Source of the DNA: Raffaelea ambrosiae
Taxonomy: Eukaryota; Ascomycota; Sordariomycetes; Ophiostomatales; Ophiostomataceae
NCBI GenBank assembly: GCA_002778195.1
Contig: PCDI01000001.1
Location: 1,624,939-1,688,938 of the forward strand
Direction: 5' to 3'
DNA length: 64,000 bases
The position numbers were made by a program, and so were the translations under genes. A model generated the notes under the pieces. That model had not been told where the DNA came from, made no database searches, and saw nothing but the letters and a program-made list of their open reading frames with translations. Positions 21,104-32,308 of this stretch are shown here, in pieces. Position 1 is the first letter of the stretch. Each line of letters starts with the position of its first letter.

Positions 21104-22063
21104 ATGGCCACCGCGGTCACAAACGGCGTGGCGCCAGCAGGAGGCGCTGCCGCCGCCACGGCCAACGGCGCCGCGGGCGGCGCCGCGGCCTCCTCCCAGC
21201 AGACCCTCGTCTCGTCTTCCCAGCCGGACCCGCCACCATCACAGCCCTCCCAGACCGCACAACCAGCGCAACCATCACAACCAGCGGCTGCCACCGCAAC
21301 AGCCGCCGCCAATGCTGCTGCTGCTGCTTCTGCTGCTGCTTCTGCAGGGAACGCGGCTTCGGCACAAGGCCCGGCCCCGCGGCCCCGCGACATCCGCACC
21401 ATGGAGCTGCTGCTCACCGCCCAGGGCGTCACCGCCTACGAGACCCGCGTGCCGCAGCTGCTGCTCGACTTTGCCTACCGCCACACCTCGGCCATCCTCT
21501 CCGACGCCATCCACCTGTCCGCCGACCCCTACACGTCGCATGCCGGCGCCAAGCCCAGCGCCACGTCCGGCGCCGCCGCCTCGGCCCCCGCGTCCGGCGA
21601 CGCCGCCGTCAGCGCCAACGCCGTGCAGCTGGCGATTGCGAGCCGGCTGGCGTTCCAGTTCCGGGGCGGCGCGGGCGGCGCCACGGCGGGCGGCGGGCCC
21701 TCCAAAGAATGGCTGCTGGAGCTGGCGCGGGAGCGGAACAAGGTGGCGCTGCCGCGGGTGGGTGCGGTGGAATGGGGGGCGCGGCTGCCGAGCGAGCGGT
21801 TTGTGCTGTCGGGCGTCGGGTGGGGACTGAAGGATGCGTGGGCGGCGGGCGCGATGGACGACGATGCGTACGAGGAGGAGGAGGAGGAGGAGGCGGTGGA
21901 ACTAGGGGAAACAGGAGGGGTAGGAGGAGGAGGAGAGGGCGACGCCAACGGGGACGTGACGATGGGGGATGCAAACGAGACGGGCGAGGCGGTGGAGGGG
22001 GGCACGATGGAGGATGTATTCGAGGACGACGGGCTGATGGAGGACGAAGAGATGGGGATGTAG
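21104..22063 (+). CDS. TAF9: TFIID/SAGA subunit TAF9
   Basis: One exon encodes 319 residues. TAF9 is a histone-fold subunit shared by TFIID and SAGA, where it pairs with TAF6 in RNA polymerase II initiation. The first 90 residues are Ala/Gln/Pro-rich. The histone fold starts at RPRDIRTMELLL (93-104) and continues GVTAYETRVPQLLLDFAYR and AILSDAIHL. A low-complexity Ala/Ser insert at about 145-172 separates the second and third parts, after which VQLAIASRLAFQF completes the fold. The conserved C-terminal block follows: SKEWLLELARERNKVALPR, ERFVLSGVGWGLKDAW. An acidic Glu/Asp-rich tail (about 255-319) closes the protein. The match to fungal TAF9 is clear despite the insert. Confidence 0.92.
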   Translation: MATAVTNGVAPAGGAAAATANGAAGGAAASSQQTLVSSSQPDPPPSQPSQTAQPAQPSQPAAATATAAANAAAAASAAASAGNAASAQGPAPRPRDIRTMELLLTAQGVTAYETRVPQLLLDFAYRHTSAILSDAIHLSADPYTSHAGAKPSATSGAAASAPASGDAAVSANAVQLAIASRLAFQFRGGAGGATAGGGPSKEWLLELARERNKVALPRVGAVEWGARLPSERFVLSGVGWGLKDAWAAGAMDDDAYEEEEEEEAVELGETGGVGGGGEGDANGDVTMGDANETGEAVEGGTMEDVFEDDGLMEDEEMGM

Positions 22064-22885
22064 GGGGGTGTGAAAGCCGTCTACAGAACTGTACAGGAGT
22101 TTTGTTCTTTCTTTTTTTTTTTCATGGTAACGGATATGTTTGCAGGCTGCGATATCGACCGTCGGGCATGGGCAGGGACAACAAGAGAGAACCCAAAACA
22201 AAAATTAAAAAAATTATGGACATGCCCATCGGGCGACTCCATAGGGAGCCTTTGCTTTCTGCGTGTCCAGCTGTGTATATTTCTCCAAGTTCTTGTCTGT
22301 TGCTTGGTTGGTCTTGCAGGGCCGTTCCAAAACCAAGCCCACCAGCAGTGCACACGGAAACACAGCCCAAGAGACACCAGTGCGTGGAAAACATGCAAAA
22401 ATCTGAGCATGCAAAGTCACAACGAAAAGAATCTAGTGAGCACAATGTCGTGTCCATGAGGAATGCCTTCTTAATTTTGTTTTTTTTTTTCCTTTCAGAA
22501 ACTCCCGTATGTGTGTGAATGCCAAGGCAACAACGCCTCGCTATGCCAAAAAGAAAAGAAAAATAGCCGTGAAACACCACCCTCAGACATACTGAGCTTC
22601 TCCCACCTCTCCAGTGCCAAGTCGCCTCCTGTCCTCCTCTAGTTCCCATCCAACGTCTAAATGTGCTTTTGTGGTATATGTATGTGTCTGTATGCTATGC
22701 AGCCCTTTCGGTTCCTCCTTTCTCCCATTCCGTTCCGGTTTCCTAGTCCCCCCACCCCGTAACCAATGTTGAATAAGAAAAAAAGAAAAAAACACGCAAG
22801 AGGGGGTAGGAGGACGGCGGTGGAGTGCCAGCCCTCTTTCTGCTCCCTCTTTCTTCCGGTGATGGAAGCTCATGCGGGCTCCTGT
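22064..22885. other. convergent 3' intergenic region between TAF9 and PAH1
   Basis: About 820 bp lie between two converging genes. I see T-rich and CA-containing sequence with no recognisable gene. Confidence 0.7.
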
Positions 22886-25697
22886 TCAATCGACATCCTC
22901 GCCATCGGAAGCTTTGGACGCATGCGTCTTCTTGCCGGATGCCGTGCTCGTGTCCACCGAAAGATTGGCCATGCCGGTCATCAGCTCGGCACCGACATCT
23001 TCGACCGTCGCATTGGACACGCGCGAGTCGGCACGGCTGTGGGAGGGGTCCGTCGTGGTGGTGGTGTCCCGGACGTCCAGCTTGGAGCCGTGCGCCGAGG
23101 ACGAGCCTCCCTGTCGGACAGGTGAGAGGCTGCCCTCCTCCTCCTCTTCTTCATTGTCGTCGCCGTCCAGCTCCTCTTCTTCGGTCACGGCCTCGTCATC
23201 ACCCTCGTCCTCGTCCTCGTCCTCGTCCTCATCCTCGTAGACCTCGTCCTCGCCCAGGACCATGGACTGCGTCATGGGTTCGTCTTCATAGTCACCGCTG
23301 AGAATGCTGCCCTCGCCGTACTCGTCGACCGAGGTGTGGGAAATGTAGCTGTCGCCCATGCCCTCGCCGACGTCGTCTTCTTCCTCGTCTTCTTCGAGAT
23401 CCTCGTCCTCGTCCTCCTCTTCCTCTTCTTCGTCAAAGTGATGGACAGCGGCCGGCGGAACGGCCGACATCTTGCGGCCGCGTCCAATGGACACAGCAGC
23501 ACCACCAGCAGCAGAGGCAGAAGCAGAAGCATTGGCAGAAGAATTGTTGATGTTGTTGCCGTTGTTGTTGTTGTCGTTGCTGTCGTCTTCCGACTCGCTG
23601 TCGGAGAAATCCTCCAGAGCCAGCGGGTCGTCCCGCCAGTACTTGAAGTCGGTGTACTCCTCGCCGCCGCCCTTGACCAGGGTGCTGACGGGCGGGAAGT
23701 AGTGGTCGACGACCTCGGTGATGTTGACATAGGTCAGCTTCATCTGGTTCAGGCTCAGCAGGTCCAGCGACACCTCGGCGTTGGCGTTGATGGTGAAGAT
23801 GCGGTTCCGCGGCACGTCCACGGTGCGGTACGAGATCTGGTCGGTCAGCCGGTTGCCGAAGCCGGCGTAAAAGGGGTGCGAGCCGATGCCGTAGAGATTG
23901 CGGATGTCGCGCAGCGTGGCCATCTTAAACACCTCGGGCTTGCGCAGGTAGATCTCGCGGCGCAGGGCCGCCATGGTGCGGTCGGGCGACAGGATGGTCG
24001 GCCCCCGCGGCAGCTTGTAGCCTTCCTGCGTGATGCCGTGCAGATACGTCCGCGTCGAGTCGGCCTGCCCGACCGAGCGGCTGGTCAGGTACATAATGTT
24101 GTACCCGTTGGCGGCAATGTCGCTGTACAGCTTGGCCACGCCCGCGTGCGTCCAGTCGCGGCCGATCATGTTGAGCACGTGGCCCAGGGCGTCCGACTTG
24201 GTGATCGTGCCGTCAATGTCCGAGATCACCACGGGGATCTCGTGCTTCCACAGGTACATGTACGCCGAGCACGTCGCCCGGTTCACCGTGAAGCTCATCA
24301 CGTTCTCGCCCGGCTGCAGGTCCAGCGCTTTGAGCTGATCGCTAGTCAGCCGCAGGGTCTTGGCGTAGTTGCGGTTCGGGTCGCCCACGGGCGCCTGCCC
24401 CGGCGACGACGGCGGCGTGTTCTCGTCCACGCGCTGGCCCACGTCCGACTCGGCGCGCCGGTGGTGCGCCGCGGCCGCGGCCCCCGACAGGCCCGGCGGC
24501 GCCGACTGGGCGCTGTCGTCGCTGTGGTAGCCCGGGTCCGAGGCGGCGTCGATCGAGTTGTTGCGACCGCTTCCGGGGCCGGGGCCGGAGCCGGCACCGC
24601 CGCCAGGCGACGACGACGACGGCGGCGGCGGCGGCGACGACGACGACTCCATCATGCGCTTCATGGCCACCTCCTTGGCCTCTTCGCTGCTGTAGATCCA
24701 CAGGTTGCCCTGCTCGTCCATGCCGAAGAGGGCGCCGACGTCGTAGTTGCCCTGCAGCTCGTTGGACAGCACGCGGCGGGCCAGCACCTCGGCGCGGATG
24801 GCGTCCTCCTCGCTGTCCTTGAAGCCGGTCATGTCCAGCATCAGGTCGCCGGACTCGGTGACGCGGCTGGGGATGTTGACGGACGACAGCTCCTTGGAGA
24901 GCAGCATGGCGCGCTCAAAGGCCTCGCGCGGGGCCAGCGGCGGCGGGCTGTGGGAGCGGTCGGAGTGGCGGCTGCTGTCGTTGTCGGCGGATTCGCGGGA
25001 GTCGACGTTGGTGGACGACGGGCGCCGCGCAGACTGGCGCAGGTTGTCGTCGCTGCGCGCGCGCTGCTGCGTCCACGACCAGTCGCCGTACTTGGGACGC
25101 GTGGCGTAGAACTCTGGCGAGGCGGAGAGGGGGGTGAGGAGGCCTGGGACGGGGGGTGGGTGGCAAAAGAGTTAGCAGCGGGAGAAGAAAGAAATAGGGG
25201 GCTCGCCCGGGGTATCCTGCGCTCCATCACCCACCATTCTTCTGCATAAAGGTGCCGGCGGCGCCCGGCGGCGTCGACGACAGGCTGCCGGACCGCATCT
25301 TGGCGGCGGCCTCGCCGTCCAGGGCCAGCAGCTCGGGCTCGAGCGACATGGCCGGCGGCTGCGGCCCCAGCTCGGGGCTGCCGACGGGCGACGAGATGGG
25401 CGACGTCTGCATGCTCTGGGGGATGTTCTCGGTGGTCTCGAAGACGAAAAAGGCCTCGCCGCCCTCACCGAGCTTCATGGAGTAGTTCTGGCGCACGCCG
25501 TTGACCTTGAACTCGACCTTCTTCTCGTAGGGCCGCAGCAGCGAGAACTTGCCGAAGCGCACGTGAAAGGGCGAGCACATGAGCGACCCGTCGTCCTGCT
25601 CGACGACGATGACGTCGATGGCACCGCTCAGCGTGGCCGGGTTGATCGAGTTCCACGCCGTGGACACGGAGTCGCTGATGTTGCGCACGTACTGCAT
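22886..25697 (-). CDS. PAH1: lipin-family phosphatidate phosphatase (Pah1/Ned1)
   Basis: The exons are 25697-25235 and 25143-22886, encoding 906 residues. The enzyme is Mg2+-dependent and turns phosphatidate into diacylglycerol, controlling lipid storage and nuclear membrane growth. The N-LIP domain spans about 1-105 (MQYVRNISDSVSTAWNSINP, HVRFGKFSLLRP). The C-terminal HAD domain has the catalytic DIDGT (463-467), followed by GRDWTHAGVAKLY, YNIMYLTSRS and LRKPEVFKMATLRDI. The C-terminal third is very acidic. The 91-bp intron has donor GTGGGT and branch TGCTAAC. I chose the first AG after the branch (25144). A second in-frame AG at 25114 would delete ten residues. An open frame extends far upstream of 25697, but the family starts at MQYVR. 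Confidence 0.94.
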
Positions 25698-28600
25698 GGT
25701 GGGCGGATGGCGGGCGGTTCCTGCGTCAAGGGGGAGGGAGGCGATCGGCGCGAGGCAGGGCTGTGCTGCAGCAGAGTGTGTGCAGCGTGCGGTGGTTGGG
25801 GTGGGAGGAAACGGGTGTGGCACACCCTCGGCGCCGGAAGAAGAGACAATGCTGCTGTGCTTCTTTTTGTTCTGGCCGCCGTGTTTCTGAGTAGGCGTGT
25901 TGTTGTTGCCAAGTCTGGGTGCAGTGCGGAATTCGGGGGCCGTGGAATGGGGCGCTGTCACGATCGCGATCTGTTGGGGCTGAACCGAGGCTGCTGCAAA
26001 GGCCGTGGCGACGAGCCCCAAAAAAGGGAGAAAAGAAGAGCAAAAAAAAAATACTGAAAAATGCTGCCTAGGCGTGCACCGGACTCTCGTATTCGCGGGC
26101 TCGCCTGCAAGGGGGGTGGAGCAGCCAGAAGACGACGGCCAAAGAACAGAACAACCAGATTGAAGAAGGGAATATGACAGGGAGAAGGGGGGAGAGAAAG
26201 AGAGAGAGCGAGAGAGAGAATGCGCGTGCGTGTGTATGTTGAGCGAGAGCAAGACACAGCAAACCCCCCCATGCAGCTGGCTGACTGTATACGAGTATGA
26301 CAGCTCGCTTTTTTGGTTGGGCGATGACGATAATGCCGGCGATAATGGGGGAGCATTATTTAGGTAAGCGGGCTACCCGAAAAAGCCGTTGGCACTTGTG
26401 GCAGGCGCATGACAGGGTCCCAATGACCTGCTCCGCGGACGGGATCTGTGGCTTGGCTAGGCCTTTTTTTTTTGTTGAGCCTGCCTAGAGCGCCTACCCC
26501 CCCCCTGTCTTCGGGCGAAGCGGCACCCCCTGCCACAGATTCCACCGCCGCAGCCAACCAGGAACAGTCTAGCCCGGTCTCCCCTCGTCGCAGGTGACCT
26601 GCGACTGTGCACCCAAACTGTTCCGTCTGGTCCGTTCATCCCATACAAATTCCATTCTGGGCACCGGGACTGCCCACAATGACATGCGGCCGCAGCGCGG
26701 CTGACCCCATCTCGTCGCATGCGAGCGTGACGCCGGGGGGATAGAGCCTGTTCCAGATCAGACGGCCTGAAGCCCAGTCAATCTGCAGCAATGGCAGGAG
26801 AGCTGAAGCTGCGTGTGTTGATCGCGAAGGCGATGGCGCTTAGTTGCATACAATGACGTCGCCACGTGATGCTTTCCCCATACGCTCAACCTTGAGGTTT
26901 TCAATGAGGTTGGGGCCGTGGCATTCAGTTGGGGACAATAAACCCTCTCAGTTTAGTGACAGCAGGTCTCGTTCGCAGCTGTACGACAGGTCGCACGGAG
27001 GTGAGGCGGCTGCCTAGGCAAGACAGACCCACGAGTGTTTCTAGACCAGGCAAATGAAACCGAGACTACGAACACGTCAACAAGCTCACACTCGAAGCCT
27101 GATGCCTACAGAACGAGCACAAGTTCATCATACATGCTCGAGAATGCGACAATGCTCCTAGCTACGTCTCTGCCGTCGAATGCCGGAGAGAACAGTCGGC
27201 GATCATGGCCGAAGCGGTCCACTAGTCGAGTCGCTGGCTATTACCACAGAAGCTCAAAAAAGCTATATAACTACAGCCTTATCTGAATAGCTGAGTCGCA
27301 ATCCACCACTCGCACTCCGTACTATCTCACTATCCTCACCAGTGCTTCCTTCCAGTGTGCTGCGACGTGACCAGTCTGTAGTAGAAAGAGAAAGAACAAA
27401 GGCCATTGCATCTTTCCATGTCCAGCCAATGCATGGACATCGTCTGCAGCCAAACCTGAGGTCAACGCAATGTGACGAGAACGCGCAGATTGCACAAAAA
27501 GCCTTTCAAAAGACAGCAGTGTCCAGCACCCCAGATAGGATACAGCTGTCTCGGTCCGTTTCCATACCTTGCCCAGGATCCCAGCTAGGCTGCCCTGCGA
27601 GCCTTGTCCAGGCTGCTGTTGGGATCCCAGACTCCACCCTTTTCCACCCCAACAAACCAGCCGTCCACACCACCCTTCGCTCCCAACCGGAAATACGCAA
27701 CCCTACTACACACATTCAAGATCGGATGCTCTCCATTTTTTGTGTGCATTTCTACATAGTATTCTCTGCTGGAAAAGAGTCTCCTGGCGACAAATTACCC
27801 AGCATGGCCGCCTGCATACGCTTGCCATCCCCAGTCAGCGCCAATTCAGCCTGTGGGGGTGGTCTGTTTGTGAGGAGGTAATAAATAGTAAGACTGCATG
27901 TCAGCTGGCTTATATGAGCGTGCTGGGAGGAGATGACTGTCAGAATGGAGTTAAGACCGAGGCATTAACTGTGAGACAACTACTGGGTTAATAGTTGTGC
28001 GCCAGGAACAGGCTAGCCACAAGCACTACCAACCCTCCCTCAACTCCATCAACTACTCGTAGTTGGTGGTGGTCAGCAGAGCAACCTTGCCAGGCGTAGT
28101 GCAGCCTTTTGCTACTTATGCACCTGCAGGATCTGCCTAAACTGGTTACCCCTCCTCCCATCTCTCACTGAGAGATATGCCTTTGGGGGCCAACAGATCG
28201 GGGGTGCGGGCGGATAGCCCTGGAATGAAATGAGGCGTCCTTCAGTACGACTCTTACATCGGCACAGCAGCACAGGCCATCATCTGCCCATCTGCCCACA
28301 ATAAAACACGGCGGAGAGTGCCTTTGGCCAAAATGAATGCAACGCGGGGTTTCCTTTTTCCCCCTCCAGTTTCGAATGCATTGTGCAGGAGGCGCCGAGA
28401 AGGGCAATTCTGCTCGTCGCAGAGCAAATGGTGAGGCGAGAGAAGTCGCGTACCAGGCCACCGTGCATTTCCCGTGCCTGTCATTGGCCAGCCTTCTTGG
28501 TGCGCGGTGGAAGCTATGGTGTGGAGCGGCGCCGGATTTTACAGGGCAGGACATACAGTAGTTAATAGTAGTAAGCCTTGCAAGTTTCACTAAGACATGA

Positions 28601-29014
28601 GGGGTATCCGACAACTGCAGGCTGTTGCTAGCTACAGTAGTCGGAGCCCCTCTATATTGGCTGGGCAAAGAGGACAGACGCTCAGCCGTGCACAAAGGCG
28701 ATAAGGCAAATGGCATGTGTTTTGGATCGCCATGGAACATGATTGGCAGTCAGATTGTGTCGACAATCGCAGAAAGCCACAGAGAGGAAATTTTTCGCTG
28801 ACCGATTGCGATACCGGCGGCGAGTGGTGTTTTTTCTCTGGTGACACAGGGGGAAAATGCAACGGGAGGAGATGAAAAAAAAAAATTTAGACACAAGTTT
28901 TCGCCGGGCGGTGAGCGAACAACTATGACTCAACGTGCGAAAAACTGACGTAAAGCAGAATAGAGGCCGGCAATAAAGCTGGGGGAGTGTCTACGGTATT
29001 TTTTTAATGGTGTC
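25698..29014. other. intergenic region upstream of PAH1 and LYS1
   Basis: About 3.3 kb form the divergent promoter interval of PAH1 and LYS1. Next to PAH1 is a GA/CT-rich stretch (26190-26230). The centre (26700-28900) has TA-rich sequence and many stops, and no domain-bearing frame. A decayed element is possible but shows no terminal repeats I can identify. Confidence 0.55.
28926..28932 (+). promoter_or_regulatory. TGACTCA Gcn4/CPC1 consensus upstream of LYS1
   Basis: A perfect TGACTCA lies 254 bp before the LYS1 start codon (171-aa-free leader, 83 bp before the upstream in-frame ATG). Gcn4/CPC1 activates amino-acid biosynthesis genes through this site. Other copies occur in the window at 29673, 53223 and 54701, so the site alone is not proof. 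Confidence 0.45.
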
Positions 29015-29130
29015 ATGCTTTCCCTGCTTTGTCGAACGCCATTGAAGCTCCGCACTGCAAGAGCTTCGTTTGCCCCTGCTTTCTCAACACAGCACACCAA
29101 CAACACGCGTACCACCCGCACAACAAACAT

Positions 29131-29175
29131 CTCGTCCACCTCGTCCACCTCGTCCACCTCGTCCACCTCGTCCCC
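29131..29175 (+). repeat. 9-bp tandem repeat x5 before LYS1
   Basis: CTCGTCCAC is repeated four times, followed by CTCGTCCCC, ending 10 bp before the LYS1 ATG at 29186. In the frame of LYS1 it would read as Thr-Ser-Ser repeats. Confidence 0.9.
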
Positions 29176-29185
29176 CTTCTCCAGC

Positions 29186-30690
29186 ATGTCTTCTACACTT
29201 CTCCTCCGGTCAGAGACCAAGCCGCTGGAGCACCGCTCCGCGCTGACGCCCAGCACTACCAAGGCTCTGATCGATGCCGGCTACACCGTCAAGGTCGAGC
29301 GCAGCCCCGGCCGCATCTTTGACGACGCCGAGTTTGAGGCCGTCGGCGCGCAATTGGTGCCCGAGGGCAGCTGGGTGGACGCGCCCAAGGAGGAGATCAT
29401 TGTCGGGCTCAAGGAGCTCGAGGAGAAGGACTGTAAGTGCTGCCAGGGTCCTTCCATTGGCGTCATCCAGATGTCAAGAGCTTGTCAACGCCCAACTGTC
29501 ATCAACTGGTCAACGGTCTTGACAACCCTGATGACCGCGTCTCTGCAGTCCCAGCAGCTCTTGGTCGCCAGCTTCTCTGTTCAATTTCATTAACTCGTCC
29601 TCGCAGTCGCTCTCAAGCACACACATGTGCAGTTTGCTCGTATGTTGCTGTCCCCTTATTCCGTGACTCGCATGACTCACCCATCACGAGACCTGGTCAC
29701 TAACCATACACCGCCTCTCTCTCTCTCTCTCCACAGACTGCTATAAGGGTCAAGCTGGCTGGGACACGGTGCTGGCGCGGTATGCGCGCGGCAACGGTAC
29801 CCTGCTGGACCTCGAGTTCCTCGAAAAGGACGGCCGGCGTGTCGCCGCCTTTGGATATTGGGCGGGCTTCGCCGGCGCCGCACTGGCGATCGAGCTCTGG
29901 GCCTGGAAGCTGACGCACGGCGCCGACAAGCCGTTCCCTCCTGTCGAGAGCTACCCCAACGAGGACACCTTGGTGGCCGACGTTAAGAAGTCATATGCAG
30001 CGGGCCAGGCCGCATCCAACGGCGCTGTGCCCCAGGTCATTGTCATTGGCGCTCTGGGCCGGTGCGGCCGCGGCGCCGTGGACATGTGCACCAAGGCGGG
30101 CATTCCAGCCGACAAGATTCTGAAGTGGTAAGCGAACATGGGCAGCCGGCGGATGGCCATGCGCTATGCGCCAGAGGCTGGTGGTCGGGTCGTAGACCTA
30201 TTCAATTCCAATTCTCAATGCTCACACACTATCCAGGGATCTGGCCGAGACGAAGCCCGGCGGCCCCTTCAAGGAGGTGCCCGAGAGCGACATCTTCATC
30301 AACTGCATCTATCTGTCCAAGGCGATCCCCCCGTTCGTCACCAAGGAGACGCTGGCAAGTGCCGGCCGCAAGCTGTCGGTTGTGTGCGACGTGTCGGCCG
30401 ACTCGACGAACCCGCTCACGCCGGTGCCGATCTACACGATCACGACGACGTTCGACAAGCCGACGGTGCGCGTCGAGGGTCTGCCGGAGGGCAGCGCGCC
30501 CGTGGACGTGATCTCGATCGACCACCTGCCGAGCCTGCTGCCGCGGGAGGCGTCGGACACGTTCAGCCACGATCTGCTGCCGTACCTGCTGACGCTGAAC
30601 GCGTGGGATAAGGACCCGGTGTGGGCGGGCGCGGACAAGCTGTACAAGGAGAAGGTGGCGACGCTGCCGGCGGCAGCGCTTAAGCAGTAG
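29186..30690 (+). CDS. LYS1: saccharopine dehydrogenase (NAD+, L-lysine-forming)
   Basis: The exons are 29186-29432, 29607-29639, 29737-30127 and 30237-30690, encoding 374 residues (the yeast enzyme has 373). The 33-bp second exon is supported by canonical borders and by the restored sequence DFALKHTHVQFAHCYKG. It catalyses the last step of the fungal alpha-aminoadipate pathway, saccharopine to lysine plus 2-oxoglutarate. Visible blocks are RSETKPLEHRSALTP at the N-terminus, LEFLEKDGRRVAAFGYWAG, a nucleotide-binding GALGRCGRGAVD and INCIYLSKAIPPFV. The C-terminus is ALKQ and lacks the peroxisomal SRL-type signal of the yeast protein. An in-frame ATG at 29015 would add 57 residues with no acidic side chain, resembling a mitochondrial presequence. 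Confidence 0.95.
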
Positions 30691-32288
30691 GTGCCATAGA
30701 TGGGGGCGATGCATCAAAGAGCGCCAGAGTACAAGAGCACACAAGAGCACACAAGAGCATACCTAGAGCGTTAGACGGTGAAAAAAAAATCCATCAGGCA
30801 AAAGTTCGTCACAAAAAAAGAAGTTTGCGTTTTGAAAAAATCAAAGTGACGAAAAAATCACCAACAAGCGACCCTTTGTCAAAGGGCCGTTAAAGCTTTC
30901 ACATACTAAGAAAGACCACGTCAAGGTCTAAAGACCATTATCACCAAAACGAGATATCACACCGAAACAAGACTACGGGGAAATCACCTAATCGCTGATA
31001 AAGAGAGACAAAAGAAGACTAAAAGAGAAGCGAGTGCTAGGCGAACAATAAGCGACCAAAAAAAAAGAAGAAAAAAAAGAGGACAAGGAAAAATTTAAAC
31101 CCCTGAGAGAACAGAAGTTTCGTTTAAGTTATCGCTGCACGTTATCGGAGTTGCGAGCGAACTCACCTGAGGCAGAGGAAAGTGGAGTACTGTATGGGGA
31201 AGGTACATGCGGCCGTTTGTTACAAAAACTAAAACGGGCAGAAAGAAGGAGCGAAAGACGGAGGGAAGACCGACCAAAAAAAAAAAAAAAAAAACCCCGA
31301 GATCACTCATTACTGGTCTGACCATTTATTAATCTCCTCTTCTTCTATAACAGCCCAGTTTTATACCATACATAGTATAATCCCCATTGGACTATAATCT
31401 GCGACAGCCCATCTGACTGCATCTGGCGGGATTGATTCTGGATGCCGGCACATAAATCGGATAGAGAGCGCCGTAAACAAACGTGGAGAGGCAAGAGGTA
31501 GCTACAAAGTACCTTGGTTAGAAGGCCTAGAGCCAGATCAGGCAAACAAGAATCCTTTCTTGTGCCCAGTCCACTACCAATCGACAACGGAGACGCATGC
31601 CTCTCTGCAGACAGCCGACCACTGCCTAGCCAGCCACTTTGGACAGTCACTTCACTTTTCACTCTCATCAGGCTTCCTGGGAAAGATCAGCACCCGAGAG
31701 GCAGAAAGTCGTATTCGTACATACTCGCACTATGTAGTAATTCCGCCGCGGTTCACGGCTGTACCAAAGTTCGTTCGCAGCTTCTTTTGTTGCATGCCGG
31801 TCTGCGGTAGGCTGTCGGTAGAGCCACTCGACTGCACCAGCAATGACACGCCCCAAATCGTATGGCCTTTTTATTCTATTTTATTTTAGTTTCCTTTCTT
31901 TGGTTTTATCTTATTTGCCAGGCGACCAACGGTAGGATCATGCAACGCTGCGTTGTTGTGGTAGCACGCATGCAGACATGCGCGCACACGCACGCACACA
32001 TCATTGTCTGCAGAACCAGTAATACACGGTAGACCCATATGCAGACCGCTTCTTTTTTTTGGGTTTCCAATTTTTCACTTTGCGGCCAGTGTGTGAGATT
32101 TAGAGTTGTGGAGGCAGGAGCATGTGGAAAATCACTACGATCGTGATGGTGGACAGTGGGAGAAGAATACTACTTTGTACGCACCACGGGTGGTAACACC
32201 AGCTGTTTGTCAGCACAAACGGGTGTGCGTCTGCACTCTTCCCCTTCCTTTTCTCTCGTGTCTGCGGTACTTTTCAGCACAAGGGACA

Positions 32289-32308
32289 GGGGGGGGGGGG
32301 GGGGGGGG
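32289..32308 (+). repeat. poly-G tract (20 G)
   Basis: An uninterrupted run of about 20 G is followed by CGCAGGGGGCAGGGAGAG, in gene-free DNA. Confidence 0.9.

Noticed and set aside
25698..26252. Open frame extending 185 codons upstream of PAH1
   Set aside because: Lipin proteins begin at the MQYVR-type sequence, and the extension is low-complexity.
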